Source of the DNA: Myxosarcina sp. GI1
GTDB taxonomy: Bacteria > Cyanobacteriota > Cyanobacteriia > Cyanobacteriales > Xenococcaceae
Assembly: GCF_000756305.1 (NCBI RefSeq)
Contig: NZ_JRFE01000025.1
Coordinates: forward strand, 87,859 to 151,858
DNA length: 64,000 nucleotides
Direction of reading: 5' to 3'
Of this stretch, positions 56,063 to 64,000 are shown piece by piece (position 1 is the first letter of the stretch; every line of letters begins with the position of its first letter). Made by a program: the position numbers and the translations under genes. Below the pieces are notes generated by a model. It was not told the DNA's origin and searched no databases. It worked only from the letters and a program-made list of their open reading frames with translations.

Positions 56063-57433
56063 ATGGCTGAAGTATTCGACGACTTTAAAAACTGGCTTTT
56101 AGAAGGGCGCGATTTTTTGTTTTCCTGGATTACCCGAGATAGTAAAGAAACTCAAGAGCCAGAAGAATCACTAGAAGAACTACCGCCTGTACTGAGAGAA
56201 AAGTTAATTGCTGCCGCCCAAGATTTACCAAACAATCCTGCTGACGTAGAAGCAATAACTTCGGCTTTAAATGAAGCTTTTGACAAATGGCGCGATCGAC
56301 CACAAAATTCTGATAACTCAGTTGTTATCGTCAGCAGTCCCGTAACGGCAGTATCGCGAATTTTAACTAATAATTTGGCTGATTGGATAAATGAAAAACA
56401 AATATCGGTCAATATTTTATCTTGGACGGCTCGTCCTCAAAACGTTACAGAAATTGCTTCAGAACTACAGCGAGAGCTAAAATTGGGAATTACCAAAACC
56501 GAGCCAGAGTCTTTGGAAATTGTAGTTATACCCAATCTTAGCTGGTGTTTCTTACGTAATCTTGAAGGTTTGGATGCAATAGATTATCTACAATCTTTGC
56601 TTTTGCAAGACCGCTTTCGCTTTTGGATAATAGGTGTGGGTTTGGTCGCTTGGGATTATCTTAATTCGGTAACTAATTTTGGGGCTTACTGTGGCAAAGT
56701 TGTTTCATTACCAGAACTAAAAAAAGAGTCATTAAAAGCATGGCTAGATCCTATTTTTACTGAATTTGATATTTCTTTTGTTGAGTCTAATTTAGATCCT
56801 AAGTTACTCGATAAAGATAAAAGTCCAGAAGATAGATATTTTGAAAAGCTAGCTTCTGTTGCTGAAGGAGCCAGTATGATAGCCGCACAGGTATTCTTAC
56901 GCTCTATTGGCTATAAATCGGCAGAAGAACCAGAAGAAAATAACAACGATAACGATATAAAAAATGTCGTTAAAGAAAATAAGCTATATGAAGTAATTCC
57001 TGACAGATTGAAAAAAGAAGCTCGCAATCTCAAAAAGAGAGCTGAAGCTTTTATAGAAGATGATAAGTCTTCATCGTCAGAGAATGCAGAGCGAAATGCT
57101 GTCGAGAAAGAAAAATTTTCGTCAGAAAACAAACCTAACGAAGACAAAAAAATTCTTTTAGTAGAAAAACCCGAGCTACCAGATTTACCAAGCTTAAATT
57201 CTGAAGATTACTATCTTTTATACTCTCTATTAATACATGGAGACATGACCCTATCGGCTTTGTCTGCAAGCTTGGGAGATGAAGAGTCTAAAGTGCAAGC
57301 TCAGGTACAGACTTTACGCCGAGCGGGAATAGTGGAAGAAAAAAATTGTATTTTACAAGTTAACCCCATTCACTATCCCAAACTCAAACGAGAGTTAGCC
57401 AACAATAATTTTGTAATAGATGAAATAGACTAA
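56063..57433 (+). CDS. Degenerate P-loop protein with C-terminal winged helix
   Basis: A 456-residue protein not clearly recognised. Its core (about 70-260) looks like an AAA/STAND-type nucleotide-binding fold: strand SVVIVSSPVTAVSRIL stands where Walker A is expected but lacks GxxGxGK, and IVVIPNLSWCFL replaces the acidic Walker B. After a charged, Ser/Glu/Lys-rich linker comes a MarR-like winged helix (DYYLLYSLLIHGDMTLSALSASL in parts, QVQTLRRAGIVEE). The open frame reaches back to 55931. TAATG overlap with the MscS gene couples the two. Confidence 0.7.
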   Translation: MAEVFDDFKNWLLEGRDFLFSWITRDSKETQEPEESLEELPPVLREKLIAAAQDLPNNPADVEAITSALNEAFDKWRDRPQNSDNSVVIVSSPVTAVSRILTNNLADWINEKQISVNILSWTARPQNVTEIASELQRELKLGITKTEPESLEIVVIPNLSWCFLRNLEGLDAIDYLQSLLLQDRFRFWIIGVGLVAWDYLNSVTNFGAYCGKVVSLPELKKESLKAWLDPIFTEFDISFVESNLDPKLLDKDKSPEDRYFEKLASVAEGASMIAAQVFLRSIGYKSAEEPEENNNDNDIKNVVKENKLYEVIPDRLKKEARNLKKRAEAFIEDDKSSSSENAERNAVEKEKFSSENKPNEDKKILLVEKPELPDLPSLNSEDYYLLYSLLIHGDMTLSALSASLGDEESKVQAQVQTLRRAGIVEEKNCILQVNPIHYPKLKRELANNNFVIDEID

Positions 57434-58296
57434 TGTTAAATTACTCAGGCTTGGTAATACTAGCTCAGTCTGCTGGAGATGCCGTAAAAGAAACAGCCAA
57501 CGATACTAAAGAAATTGTCAGCAAAATTACAACTTGGAAAATTACTCAAGCTTTAATTATTATTTTGCTAGCTTTTGTGATTCTTAGAGTAATCGACAAG
57601 ACAATTATTTGGATATCGGAAAGAACGGCAAAAGAATGGCGATTGCGAATCAAACAATCTTTACCTCTTTTGAGAACGATTGTGTTGACTTTCACCATCA
57701 TTACTTTGATGAACTTGTTTCTCAATTTGTCCAAAGAAAACATTTTGGCAATTACAGGAACGGTAGCAGTAGCTTTGGGTTTTGCTTTTAAAGATTATGC
57801 CAGTTCGATAATTGCTGGTATTGTCGGTTTGTTTGAAGCTTCTTATCGCGTGGGCGATCGCGTCAAGATTGGCGAGCATTACGGCGAAGTAGTTAACTAT
57901 GGTTTGCGAGGTATCAAGTTACAAACACCCGACGATAATTTAATTACTATTCCTCATAACAAAATTTGGACTGAAGCTATTTCTAATGCCAATACTGGAG
58001 ACTTAGAAGCACAAGTCGTTACCGAGTTTTTCTTTGCCCATGAAGTTGATGCCACACTGGTTAAAAAGATTTTATATCGAGTGGCTCACACCAGCAAATA
58101 CACCGCTCTCAAGCTACCAATTTTGGTAGTTATGGAAGCCAAACCTTGGGGAACACAATTTAAGCTCAAATGCTATCCTCTCGATGCGCGGGATGAGTTT
58201 ATTTATAAGACTGACTTAACCCTTCGAGCCAAACAAGCCTTTTCTAAGTATAATTTCGCCTATCCTCGCGCTATGGCTATGAATGATGAAGAGTAA
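57433..58296 (+). CDS. MscS family mechanosensitive channel
   Basis: A 287-residue small-conductance channel. Two or three N-terminal helices are followed by the pore helix (NILAITGTVAVALGFAFKDYASSIIAG in parts, about 100-128), the beta domain VGDRVKIGEHYGEVVNYGLRGIKLQT (split) and the alpha/beta vestibule. It releases solutes on osmotic downshift. Its ATG overlaps the upstream stop by one base, so expression is tied to the winged-helix protein. The pore motif is of YnaI/MscS type. Confidence 0.92.
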   Translation: MLNYSGLVILAQSAGDAVKETANDTKEIVSKITTWKITQALIIILLAFVILRVIDKTIIWISERTAKEWRLRIKQSLPLLRTIVLTFTIITLMNLFLNLSKENILAITGTVAVALGFAFKDYASSIIAGIVGLFEASYRVGDRVKIGEHYGEVVNYGLRGIKLQTPDDNLITIPHNKIWTEAISNANTGDLEAQVVTEFFFAHEVDATLVKKILYRVAHTSKYTALKLPILVVMEAKPWGTQFKLKCYPLDARDEFIYKTDLTLRAKQAFSKYNFAYPRAMAMNDEE

Positions 58297-58361
58297 GGAG
58301 GGTAAAGCGATTGCCATTAGCAGTTAGCGTTAGCTATTACGATTTGTTGGCTTCTTCTTTT

Positions 58362-58436
58362 TCAGTCATCGACATCCCAAGTTTCTAAAACACTGTCGTA
58401 TCTGGCTATCATATAAGCAACATACGGAAAAGACAT
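58362..58436 (-). pseudogene. Short protein-like remnant downstream of the MAPEG gene
   Basis: On the minus strand an open frame reads FKLIFSYKDGFVMSF, then PYVAYMIARYDSVLETWDVD and a final D before TGA (58362-58364). ATG 58436 would give only 24 residues, and the frame is open further upstream to about 58490 without an ATG. The text is protein-like. It is probably the C-terminal end of a lost gene. Confidence 0.3.
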
Positions 58437-58488
58437 TACAAATCCATCTTTATAGGAAAAAATTAGTTTAAAACTAGCTGGCAAAAAC

Positions 58489-58899
58489 CTAAGTTACCTT
58501 GAGCAAACTTAAAATAAATAAAGTCCAAGCGCAAATAGAACCGATTCCAAACATCAAAGAGCGCAACAGGGGAATATCCAAGATATAGAAAACAGAATAA
58601 AAAGAACGAACAACAAGAAAAGCGATCGCAGCAACCTGCGCCCAACTGGAAGTTACTCCTGTAGCATAAGCTATTAATGCCGCCAAACCATAAATCGTTA
58701 GAGCCTCAAACGAGTTTTGATGCGCCCACGTCGCTCTTTGAGCATAAGGCGGCAATTTATCCAGCATCGTGCGTGGCGCAGACATATCGTATCCAGTTTT
58801 AGCGCGAGCAAAACCAACTACCAAAAACGGCGCGTATGCCAAGATTACCGCTCCAGCGATCGAATATAGTAAGGTTGCACTGACAGATAGATCGAGCAT
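58489..58899 (-). CDS. MAPEG family membrane protein
   Basis: A 136-residue, four-helix membrane protein of the MAPEG (membrane-associated eicosanoid and glutathione) family. The glutathione-site-like motif QRATWAHQNSFEAL (53-66) is present. The bacterial substrate is unknown. Its start abuts the stop of the upstream DprA-like gene, so the two are probably co-translated. Confidence 0.87.
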   Translation of the reverse strand: MLDLSVSATLLYSIAGAVILAYAPFLVVGFARAKTGYDMSAPRTMLDKLPPYAQRATWAHQNSFEALTIYGLAALIAYATGVTSSWAQVAAIAFLVVRSFYSVFYILDIPLLRSLMFGIGSICAWTLFILSLLKVT

Positions 58900-59415
58900 C
58901 TAATCAAAATAGAATAAAGTAACTATTTTATGTAGTTCCTCTGCTTCCTTACAGGTTTGCAGCAGAGTATGACTATCGTGAAAAGCAAAACAAACCAACT
59001 GCTGACAACGAGTAACAATTTCGCGGTTGCACATAGCACTGGCTTCAGCTAGAGATAGATTGTCATTTTCTGGGTTTTCTACCAGATGAATCACTTTTTC
59101 CAACTGTTTGCGCGACTCTCTAGGTTGGCGAGACAAACTCTGAGGTAAAATTACCGTTAGCAGATCGGACTCGGCACGCATTGCCCCTTTAATAGCAGCA
59201 GAATTAGTGCCAGTAGCTCCAGAAGTAACCAGACGATTGCCCTGCAGAACTAGGGCATAGCTCATCATTTCAATTAGCTGCTGGTGCATGATGGGAACAT
59301 GGCGAGAACCCAATAAAGCAATGCGTTTGGAACTTGTTTGTTGAATTGCCGATAGTTCTTGAGTTAATGTATCGGGGGTAGTAGTTGTTGCAGTATCTAA
59401 AGATTGTTGGCTCAA
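58900..59415 (-). CDS. DprA-like Rossmann protein (recombination-mediator family)
   Basis: A 171-residue protein with a DprA/LOG-like Rossmann core: IALLGSRHVPIMHQQLIEMMSYAL (split), RLVTSGATGTNSAAIKGAMRAES (split) and VILPQSLSRQP. Only the core domain is present; full DprA is about twice as long and has extra SAM and winged-helix domains. It could bind single-stranded DNA or a nucleotide. The MAPEG gene follows with no gap; nurA is upstream on the same strand, 79 bases away. Confidence 0.8.
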   Translation of the reverse strand: MSQQSLDTATTTTPDTLTQELSAIQQTSSKRIALLGSRHVPIMHQQLIEMMSYALVLQGNRLVTSGATGTNSAAIKGAMRAESDLLTVILPQSLSRQPRESRKQLEKVIHLVENPENDNLSLAEASAMCNREIVTRCQQLVCFAFHDSHTLLQTCKEAEELHKIVTLFYFD

Positions 59416-59494
59416 AGAATCCCTGTTTATCTATATCGATCGCAGTAATTGTAACATTAGAAATAAAAAACAATAAACTATTATTTGAGATTCA

Positions 59495-60691
59495 TTAAGC
59501 AATACTGCCTCTTTTACGCGCTTCTTTGTAAGAAGTACCGATGTTTCGCAAACCCGAACGAATTAGCTGATGTTCGAGCAGGGCAAAAAAACGAGCGCGA
59601 TCGCTGCCTCTAACTACCGCCTGATTGTGCGCCTCGGCTAAAGCCACAGGATAGCCATAACCTTTTTGCACCTGTGCCAGCATAATACTCAAAGAGCGAT
59701 CGAGTAACTCCGAATCTTCTGCTACCCACGCTGGTATTTCGATACGGGCAACTTCAGTACCGACATTGACATAACAAAAATAAACTCTTTGAGCCTCATC
59801 GTAAAGATCTAAAATTCTCAAACTACTGCGGTATAGTGGACTTCTTTCCCCAGGCTGTAATCTAGTCGCCCAAAAGGTAGCATCACGCAACGAGTCAACT
59901 TTTTGGCAGGGATATTTATCCTCAACATCGCCGCAGTAAGTAATACAGTCGGGATGTTTATGGGCGCAGCTATCGATCCGTAGAAAATTCAGCCCTTCCA
60001 AACTACGAGAGGCACTAATGTAACCAATTAAAGGAATTTTAGTAGCCCTCAATCGTTCCCAGGCAGCTAAGATTGGCGATAAGATTTTATCTTTAGCTTC
60101 TCCAGGCAAACCGTCTAAGAACCAGTAAATCAAAGAGCCATCTAACATAGCCAAGTTGGGTATATGTTGATGACAACCTGGAGGCAACACCCAGTTACAA
60201 GCCATTTCTGCCAGCAGTTCGGCTTCAGAAACAGTTCTGCGGTAGCTCATCCATTCTTCCAAGCGAATTCCCCATTGTTTGGCAATGTATAAGTCTTCAG
60301 TTTTGTAAAATACCTCTGGCAAACTATCTAATAAAGGATGCAAACTCTGTCCGTAGTGCAGCGCGATTTGACCGACATTAATTAAATAGCAATAAGCAAT
60401 TTCATGATGGGAAGGAGAAATTTGCGAACCGTCAGTAGCAAAAACGCTATGACTGTATGGTGCGGGTTCTATCGCGATACTGCTATCTAAAGATTCTACA
60501 GGAGTTGCGGCAGCAAACAACAGGCGATCGCGCCACTGTTCTAAAATTGCCACTAACTCTGTTTGTTTGGCGTTTGCCTGCTGCTGTAATGTTTGAGCCA
60601 ATTCTAGTCTCTGACGCGAGATAATAGTTTCTTGGCGCAGATGTTGGCTAATACCTGGAAGTTGTCCTGCTAGTTTGGCTAAATCGAGCAT
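59495..60691 (-). CDS. nurA: DNA double-strand break repair nuclease NurA
   Basis: A 398-residue RNase H-like 5'-3' nuclease of the NurA family. The N-terminal helix region (to about 75) is followed by FATDGSQISPSHHE, which holds the first Mn-binding Asp, and by AMLDGSLIYWFLDGLPG, YISASRSLE and a C-terminal VALAEAHNQAVVRGSDRA. In archaea NurA works with HerA helicase in end resection. No herA is in this window. Confidence 0.9.
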   Translation of the reverse strand: MLDLAKLAGQLPGISQHLRQETIISRQRLELAQTLQQQANAKQTELVAILEQWRDRLLFAAATPVESLDSSIAIEPAPYSHSVFATDGSQISPSHHEIAYCYLINVGQIALHYGQSLHPLLDSLPEVFYKTEDLYIAKQWGIRLEEWMSYRRTVSEAELLAEMACNWVLPPGCHQHIPNLAMLDGSLIYWFLDGLPGEAKDKILSPILAAWERLRATKIPLIGYISASRSLEGLNFLRIDSCAHKHPDCITYCGDVEDKYPCQKVDSLRDATFWATRLQPGERSPLYRSSLRILDLYDEAQRVYFCYVNVGTEVARIEIPAWVAEDSELLDRSLSIMLAQVQKGYGYPVALAEAHNQAVVRGSDRARFFALLEHQLIRSGLRNIGTSYKEARKRGSIA

Positions 60692-61284
60692 TTTAAAATT
60701 CCTACTGAGACAAAGCCGATTAAAGCCATTTTAAAGCTAAATATAACTACTGAGGAGTTTTTGGTTAGTGGTTAGTCGTCGATCGGGGTTGGGTAGTAAG
60801 GCGAGATCGTATTCAAGCTGCCACTAAGTAATTATATTTTTCTTCAAAAAAAGGCTTGTCTCATTTGCGATCGCCCTGTAAAAATGTCTTTCGATTCTAG
60901 AAATTTTCTGCACACTGAAGGTCAACCAGCAATTGAATTTGCAGATAGAGCTAGTCTGTATTCCTATCATTTAGTAACTTTACCCGAAAAATACGGTGAA
61001 GTTATTCCTCAACAATAGCAACCAAAATAATAATATAGTGTGTAAATACAGCATAGATTGACAGCATACAGACCTCATTATTAAATTTGTAGTGTTTCGA
61101 TCTTGTTGGCTAAGGTAATTTGGCATCAGGCGATCGCCAACCAGACGAAACTAGGCGTAGAATCGAAATCCGCTTTATCCCCCCTGGAAAAATTAATTAG
61201 TGCTTTATAACTGCTGTTGTATAGGTTGCTAAACAGAATTGATACAATACAATACTAAACAGTCCCAACGGAGCTAGATTAATT
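60692..61284. other. 593-base spacer nurA/leuS
   Basis: It holds a gene fragment at 60845-61018 (see that entry), heptamer-like text (GGTTAGTGGTTAG, about 60763), and otherwise AT-rich DNA with HIP1 sites. No tRNA or T-box structure was recognised before leuS. Confidence 0.5.
60845..61018 (+). pseudogene. DUF6745-type gene remnant
   Basis: The frame reads CDRPVKMSFDSRNFLHTEG, then QPAIEFADRASLYSYH and LVTLPEKYGEVIPQQ-stop. From memory, cyanobacterial DUF6745-containing proteins have a segment of the form CDRP...LHAEG-PAI-FADG-SLY-YHG-LPEKYG; the match extends upstream of the ATG at 60884. The intact proteins continue for many residues after LPEKYG, so this is a truncated relic rather than a 44-residue gene. 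Confidence 0.55.
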
Positions 61285-63855
61285 GTGGAGTCGCGATACA
61301 ACGCAGCAGAAATAGAACCAAAGTGGCGGCAAACATGGGCAGAATCCCATCTCGATCGCACCCCTGAAGAAAAAGACTTACCCAAATACTATGCCCTGTC
61401 GATGTTTCCCTATCCATCGGGCAAACTACACATGGGTCATGTCCGCAATTATGTAATTACCGATGTTATTGCTCGCTACCACAGAATGCAGGGATATCGC
61501 GTGCTGCATCCGATGGGTTGGGATGCTTTTGGGTTACCCGCAGAGAACGCAGCGATCGAGCGCGGTATACCGCCAGCAGAGTGGACTTACCAAAATATAG
61601 CTCAAATGCAGCAGCAGCTTCAACAGCTAGGGCTTTCTATCGACTGGGAAAGAGAAGTTGCTACCTGTTCGCCAGACTATTATAAATGGACGCAATATTT
61701 ATTTTTGCAATTTTTAGATGCGGGTTTAGCCTACCAGAAGGAAGCGGCGGTTAATTGGGATCCTATTGACCAAACTGTTTTAGCTAACGAACAGGTAGAT
61801 AATGAGGGACGTTCCTGGCGTTCTGGGGCGATGGTCGAACGCAAGCTACTCAAACAGTGGTTTTTCAAAATTACTGACTATGCCGAACAATTATTACAAG
61901 ATTTAGATAAGCTTTCGGGATGGCCCGATCGCGTAAAATCGATGCAGGCTAACTGGATTGGTAAGTCTATTGGCGCGTATTTAGAATTTCCTATTAAAGA
62001 CAAAGATGAAAAGATAGGCGTGTTTACCACTCGTCCCGACACGATATATGGGGTAACTTATGTAGTTCTCGCCCCCGAACATCCTTTAACTTTGCAGGTT
62101 ACTACTCCAGAAAATCGTGAACCAGTAGAAAAATTTATTACCGAAGTTAAAAATACTAGCGAAATCGATCGCACTGCTGAAGATAAACCCAAACGCGGTT
62201 TGCTTACAGGCGGTAAAGCTATTAATCCGTTTAACGGTGAAGAAATACCAATTTTAGTTGCCGACTATGTGCTTTATGAATATGGTACGGGGGCAGTAAT
62301 GGGAGTTCCTGCTCATGATACTAGAGATTTTAAATTTGCTAGCGAAAAAAATCTGCCGATAAAAACCGTTATCGTCCCCGAAAATGACGAGGGCGAAGAG
62401 CCATTAACAGAAGCATATACCGAACCTGGAATTATGGTTAATTCGGGACAGTTTGACGGTACGCCCTCAACTGAAGGCAAAACTAAAATTATTGAATATG
62501 CCGAACAACAGGGTTATGGTAAAGCGAGAATTCAATATCGCCTCAGAGATTGGCTGATTTCTCGTCAGAGATATTGGGGCTGCCCAATTCCCGTAATTCA
62601 CTGTTCTAGCTGCGGTATCGTTCCCGTTCCCGAAGCAGATTTACCCGTCTGTTTGCCAGAAAAAGTAGAGTTTTCAGGTAAAGGTGCCTCTCCATTAGCA
62701 AAACTAGATGACTGGGTAAATGTACCCTGTCCTAGCTGTGGTGAAGCTGCCAAGCGCGAAACCGATACAATGGACACCTTTATTGATTCTTCCTGGTATT
62801 TCTTGCGTTACACCGATGCTAATAACTCCGAAGCGGTATTCGATTCAAATAAGGCAAATGACTGGATGCCAGTAGACCAGTATGTCGGCGGTATCGAACA
62901 CGCAATTTTACACTTACTCTATTCTCGCTTCTTTACTAAAGTGTTGCGCGATCGCGGTTTACTTGATTTTGACGAACCGTTTCAGCGTTTGCTAACTCAG
63001 GGAATGGTGCAAAACGTAACCTATAAAAATCCTCAAACTGGAAAGTACATACCGATAGATGAAGCCAAAGCTGGCGCAGGAGAAGGCGAGTATTTAGATC
63101 CAGTTACGGGAGATAAGTTAGAAGTCTCCTACGAAAAAATGTCCAAATCAAAATACAACGGGCTTAATTTAGAACAAGGTTTGGGTAAATATGGTACGGA
63201 TACCGCCAGGATGTTTATTCTGTTTAAAGCTCCCCCTGAAAAGGATTTAGAATGGGATGATGCCGATGTAGAAGGACAGTTTCGCTTTCTCAATCGCGTT
63301 TGGAATTTGGTAGGAGAATTTAAGCCTACACAGGCTGGTGAGATAGCCCAAGATAAATTATCTAAACCTGAAAAAGACCTCAGAAGGGCAATTCATACTG
63401 CAATTAAAGAGATTTCGGAAGATTTATCGGGAGACTATCAGTTTAATACTGCGGTTTCCGAACTAATGAAGTTAAGCAACGCTATTAAAGATATTAAATG
63501 TGTTGATTCTCCCGTATATCGAGAGGCGATCGAAACTTTAATTTTGCTCTTGGCACCATTTGCTCCTCATATTGCTGAAGAATTGTGGCATCAGTTGGGA
63601 AATAGTGAATCCATTCATCGGCAACAATGGCCTCAAGTAGACAAAGCGGCATTAGCCATAGATGAAATTACTTTAGTGATTCAGATTATGGGTAAAACTC
63701 GCGGCACGATTACCGTTCCCGCTAATTCTGATAAAGCTAGTTTGGAAAATTACGCTAAAGATTCCGAAATAGCCCAGCGTTATATAGCAGGAAAAGAGAT
63801 TAAAAAAGTAATTGTCGTACCTAACAAACTCGTGAATTTTGTAGTTGCTAAATAA
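61285..63855 (+). CDS. leuS: Leucyl-tRNA synthetase
   Basis: An 856-residue class I synthetase. HMGH (49-52) is the HIGH-type signature, KMSKS (618-622) the second signature. The editing domain ([13 protein letters not shown]) and zinc-ribbon cysteines (CSSC, CPSC) are present. Start GTG at 61285 ([18 protein letters not shown]). Complete within the window and followed by a terminator-like hairpin. Confidence 0.97.
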   Translation: MESRYNAAEIEPKWRQTWAESHLDRTPEEKDLPKYYALSMFPYPSGKLHMGHVRNYVITDVIARYHRMQGYRVLHPMGWDAFGLPAENAAIERGIPPAEWTYQNIAQMQQQLQQLGLSIDWEREVATCSPDYYKWTQYLFLQFLDAGLAYQKEAAVNWDPIDQTVLANEQVDNEGRSWRSGAMVERKLLKQWFFKITDYAEQLLQDLDKLSGWPDRVKSMQANWIGKSIGAYLEFPIKDKDEKIGVFTTRPDTIYGVTYVVLAPEHPLTLQVTTPENREPVEKFITEVKNTSEIDRTAEDKPKRGLLTGGKAINPFNGEEIPILVADYVLYEYGTGAVMGVPAHDTRDFKFASEKNLPIKTVIVPENDEGEEPLTEAYTEPGIMVNSGQFDGTPSTEGKTKIIEYAEQQGYGKARIQYRLRDWLISRQRYWGCPIPVIHCSSCGIVPVPEADLPVCLPEKVEFSGKGASPLAKLDDWVNVPCPSCGEAAKRETDTMDTFIDSSWYFLRYTDANNSEAVFDSNKANDWMPVDQYVGGIEHAILHLLYSRFFTKVLRDRGLLDFDEPFQRLLTQGMVQNVTYKNPQTGKYIPIDEAKAGAGEGEYLDPVTGDKLEVSYEKMSKSKYNGLNLEQGLGKYGTDTARMFILFKAPPEKDLEWDDADVEGQFRFLNRVWNLVGEFKPTQAGEIAQDKLSKPEKDLRRAIHTAIKEISEDLSGDYQFNTAVSELMKLSNAIKDIKCVDSPVYREAIETLILLLAPFAPHIAEELWHQLGNSESIHRQQWPQVDKAALAIDEITLVIQIMGKTRGTITVPANSDKASLENYAKDSEIAQRYIAGKEIKKVIVVPNKLVNFVVAK

Positions 63856-63911
63856 TAGCGGTTTAAAAATAAAAGCAACGATAAACAAAATAATAAACTA
63901 GAAATGCTAAT

Positions 63912-63964
63912 AGCCGATAGCTTACCATCAATTACTGCTTTTACTGACGCGATCGGCTTTTTTC
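63912..63964 (+). terminator. Terminator-like inverted repeat after leuS
   Basis: AGCCGAT (63912-63918) pairs with ATCGGCT (63952-63958), followed by a T-run. The loop is long (33 bases), so the structure is moderate evidence only. Confidence 0.45.
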
Positions 63965-64000
63965 CTTTTTTTTCCTTGCTATGAATTGAATAAAATCTGG

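Overview
The window is a cyanobacterial chromosome segment. The sequence has low-to-moderate GC and is full of the GCGATCGC (HIP1) octamer. It carries cyanobacteria-typical genes: carotenoid isomerase CrtH, the PSI factor BtpA, the PSII factor PAM68, a flavodiiron protein, a fused VKOR-thioredoxin, and a CrhR helicase next to rimO. Gene content and the heptameric intergenic repeats suggest a Pleurocapsales-like or related unicellular/baeocystous lineage, but I cannot name a genus. There are no rRNA, tRNA, CRISPR or prophage genes that I can see. Almost all genes are intact housekeeping or metabolic genes.

Layout. 1-7.3 kb: 3' part of cdsA, a CYP110-like P450, a retropepsin/RimK/AstE-like triad, gluconokinase, crtH and a small S4 RNA-binding gene. 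7.2-9.2 kb: a small accessory patch with a vapBC pair framed by two copies of the S4 gene's 3' end, a Uma2 gene and an orphan. 9.2-12.7 kb: methyltransferase, bioB, class D beta-lactamase-like gene, DUF29 gene. 12.7-20.2 kb: a nitrogen-scavenging module, fmdA-fmdB (formamidase) divergent from urtABCDE (urea/amide ABC transporter). An excellent NtcA-type promoter and a possible leader peptide precede urtA, and a 155-bp MITE-like element sits exactly at the urtE stop. 20-22.7 kb: SfnB/DszC-like flavoprotein and a glycosyltransferase. 23.3-29.6 kb: a nucleotide-sugar/surface glycan cluster (CDP-glucose synthesis, SDR enzyme, two zinc-ribbon C-methyltransferases, a VanZ-LamG fusion). 29.7-36.6 kb: thrC, crhR-rimO, btpA, VKOR-Trx. 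36.7-45.7 kb: outer-membrane barrel, ruvX, GT4, cysteine-cluster protein coupled to a cation-chloride-type transporter, rpsO-PAM68, aroF. 45.8-55.8 kb: flv1, LptF/G, an RND efflux pair, sppA, DUF2227. 55.8-64 kb: a membrane-anchor ORF, a degenerate P-loop/winged-helix protein and MscS in tight coupling, then MAPEG, a DprA-like protein, nurA, a DUF6745-type gene remnant and leuS.

How the parts work together. The clearest functional unit is nitrogen scavenging: UrtABCDE imports urea or short amides, and FmdA releases ammonium and formate. NtcA would switch this on under nitrogen limitation. The glycan cluster looks like synthesis of a C-methylated (branched) CDP-sugar for a surface polymer. The most unusual loci are the vapBC cassette between duplicated S4 gene tails, the MITE at the urtE stop codon, and the possible frameshift-joined membrane anchor upstream of the winged-helix/MscS pair. 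Heptamer repeats placed directly after stop codons recur through the window.
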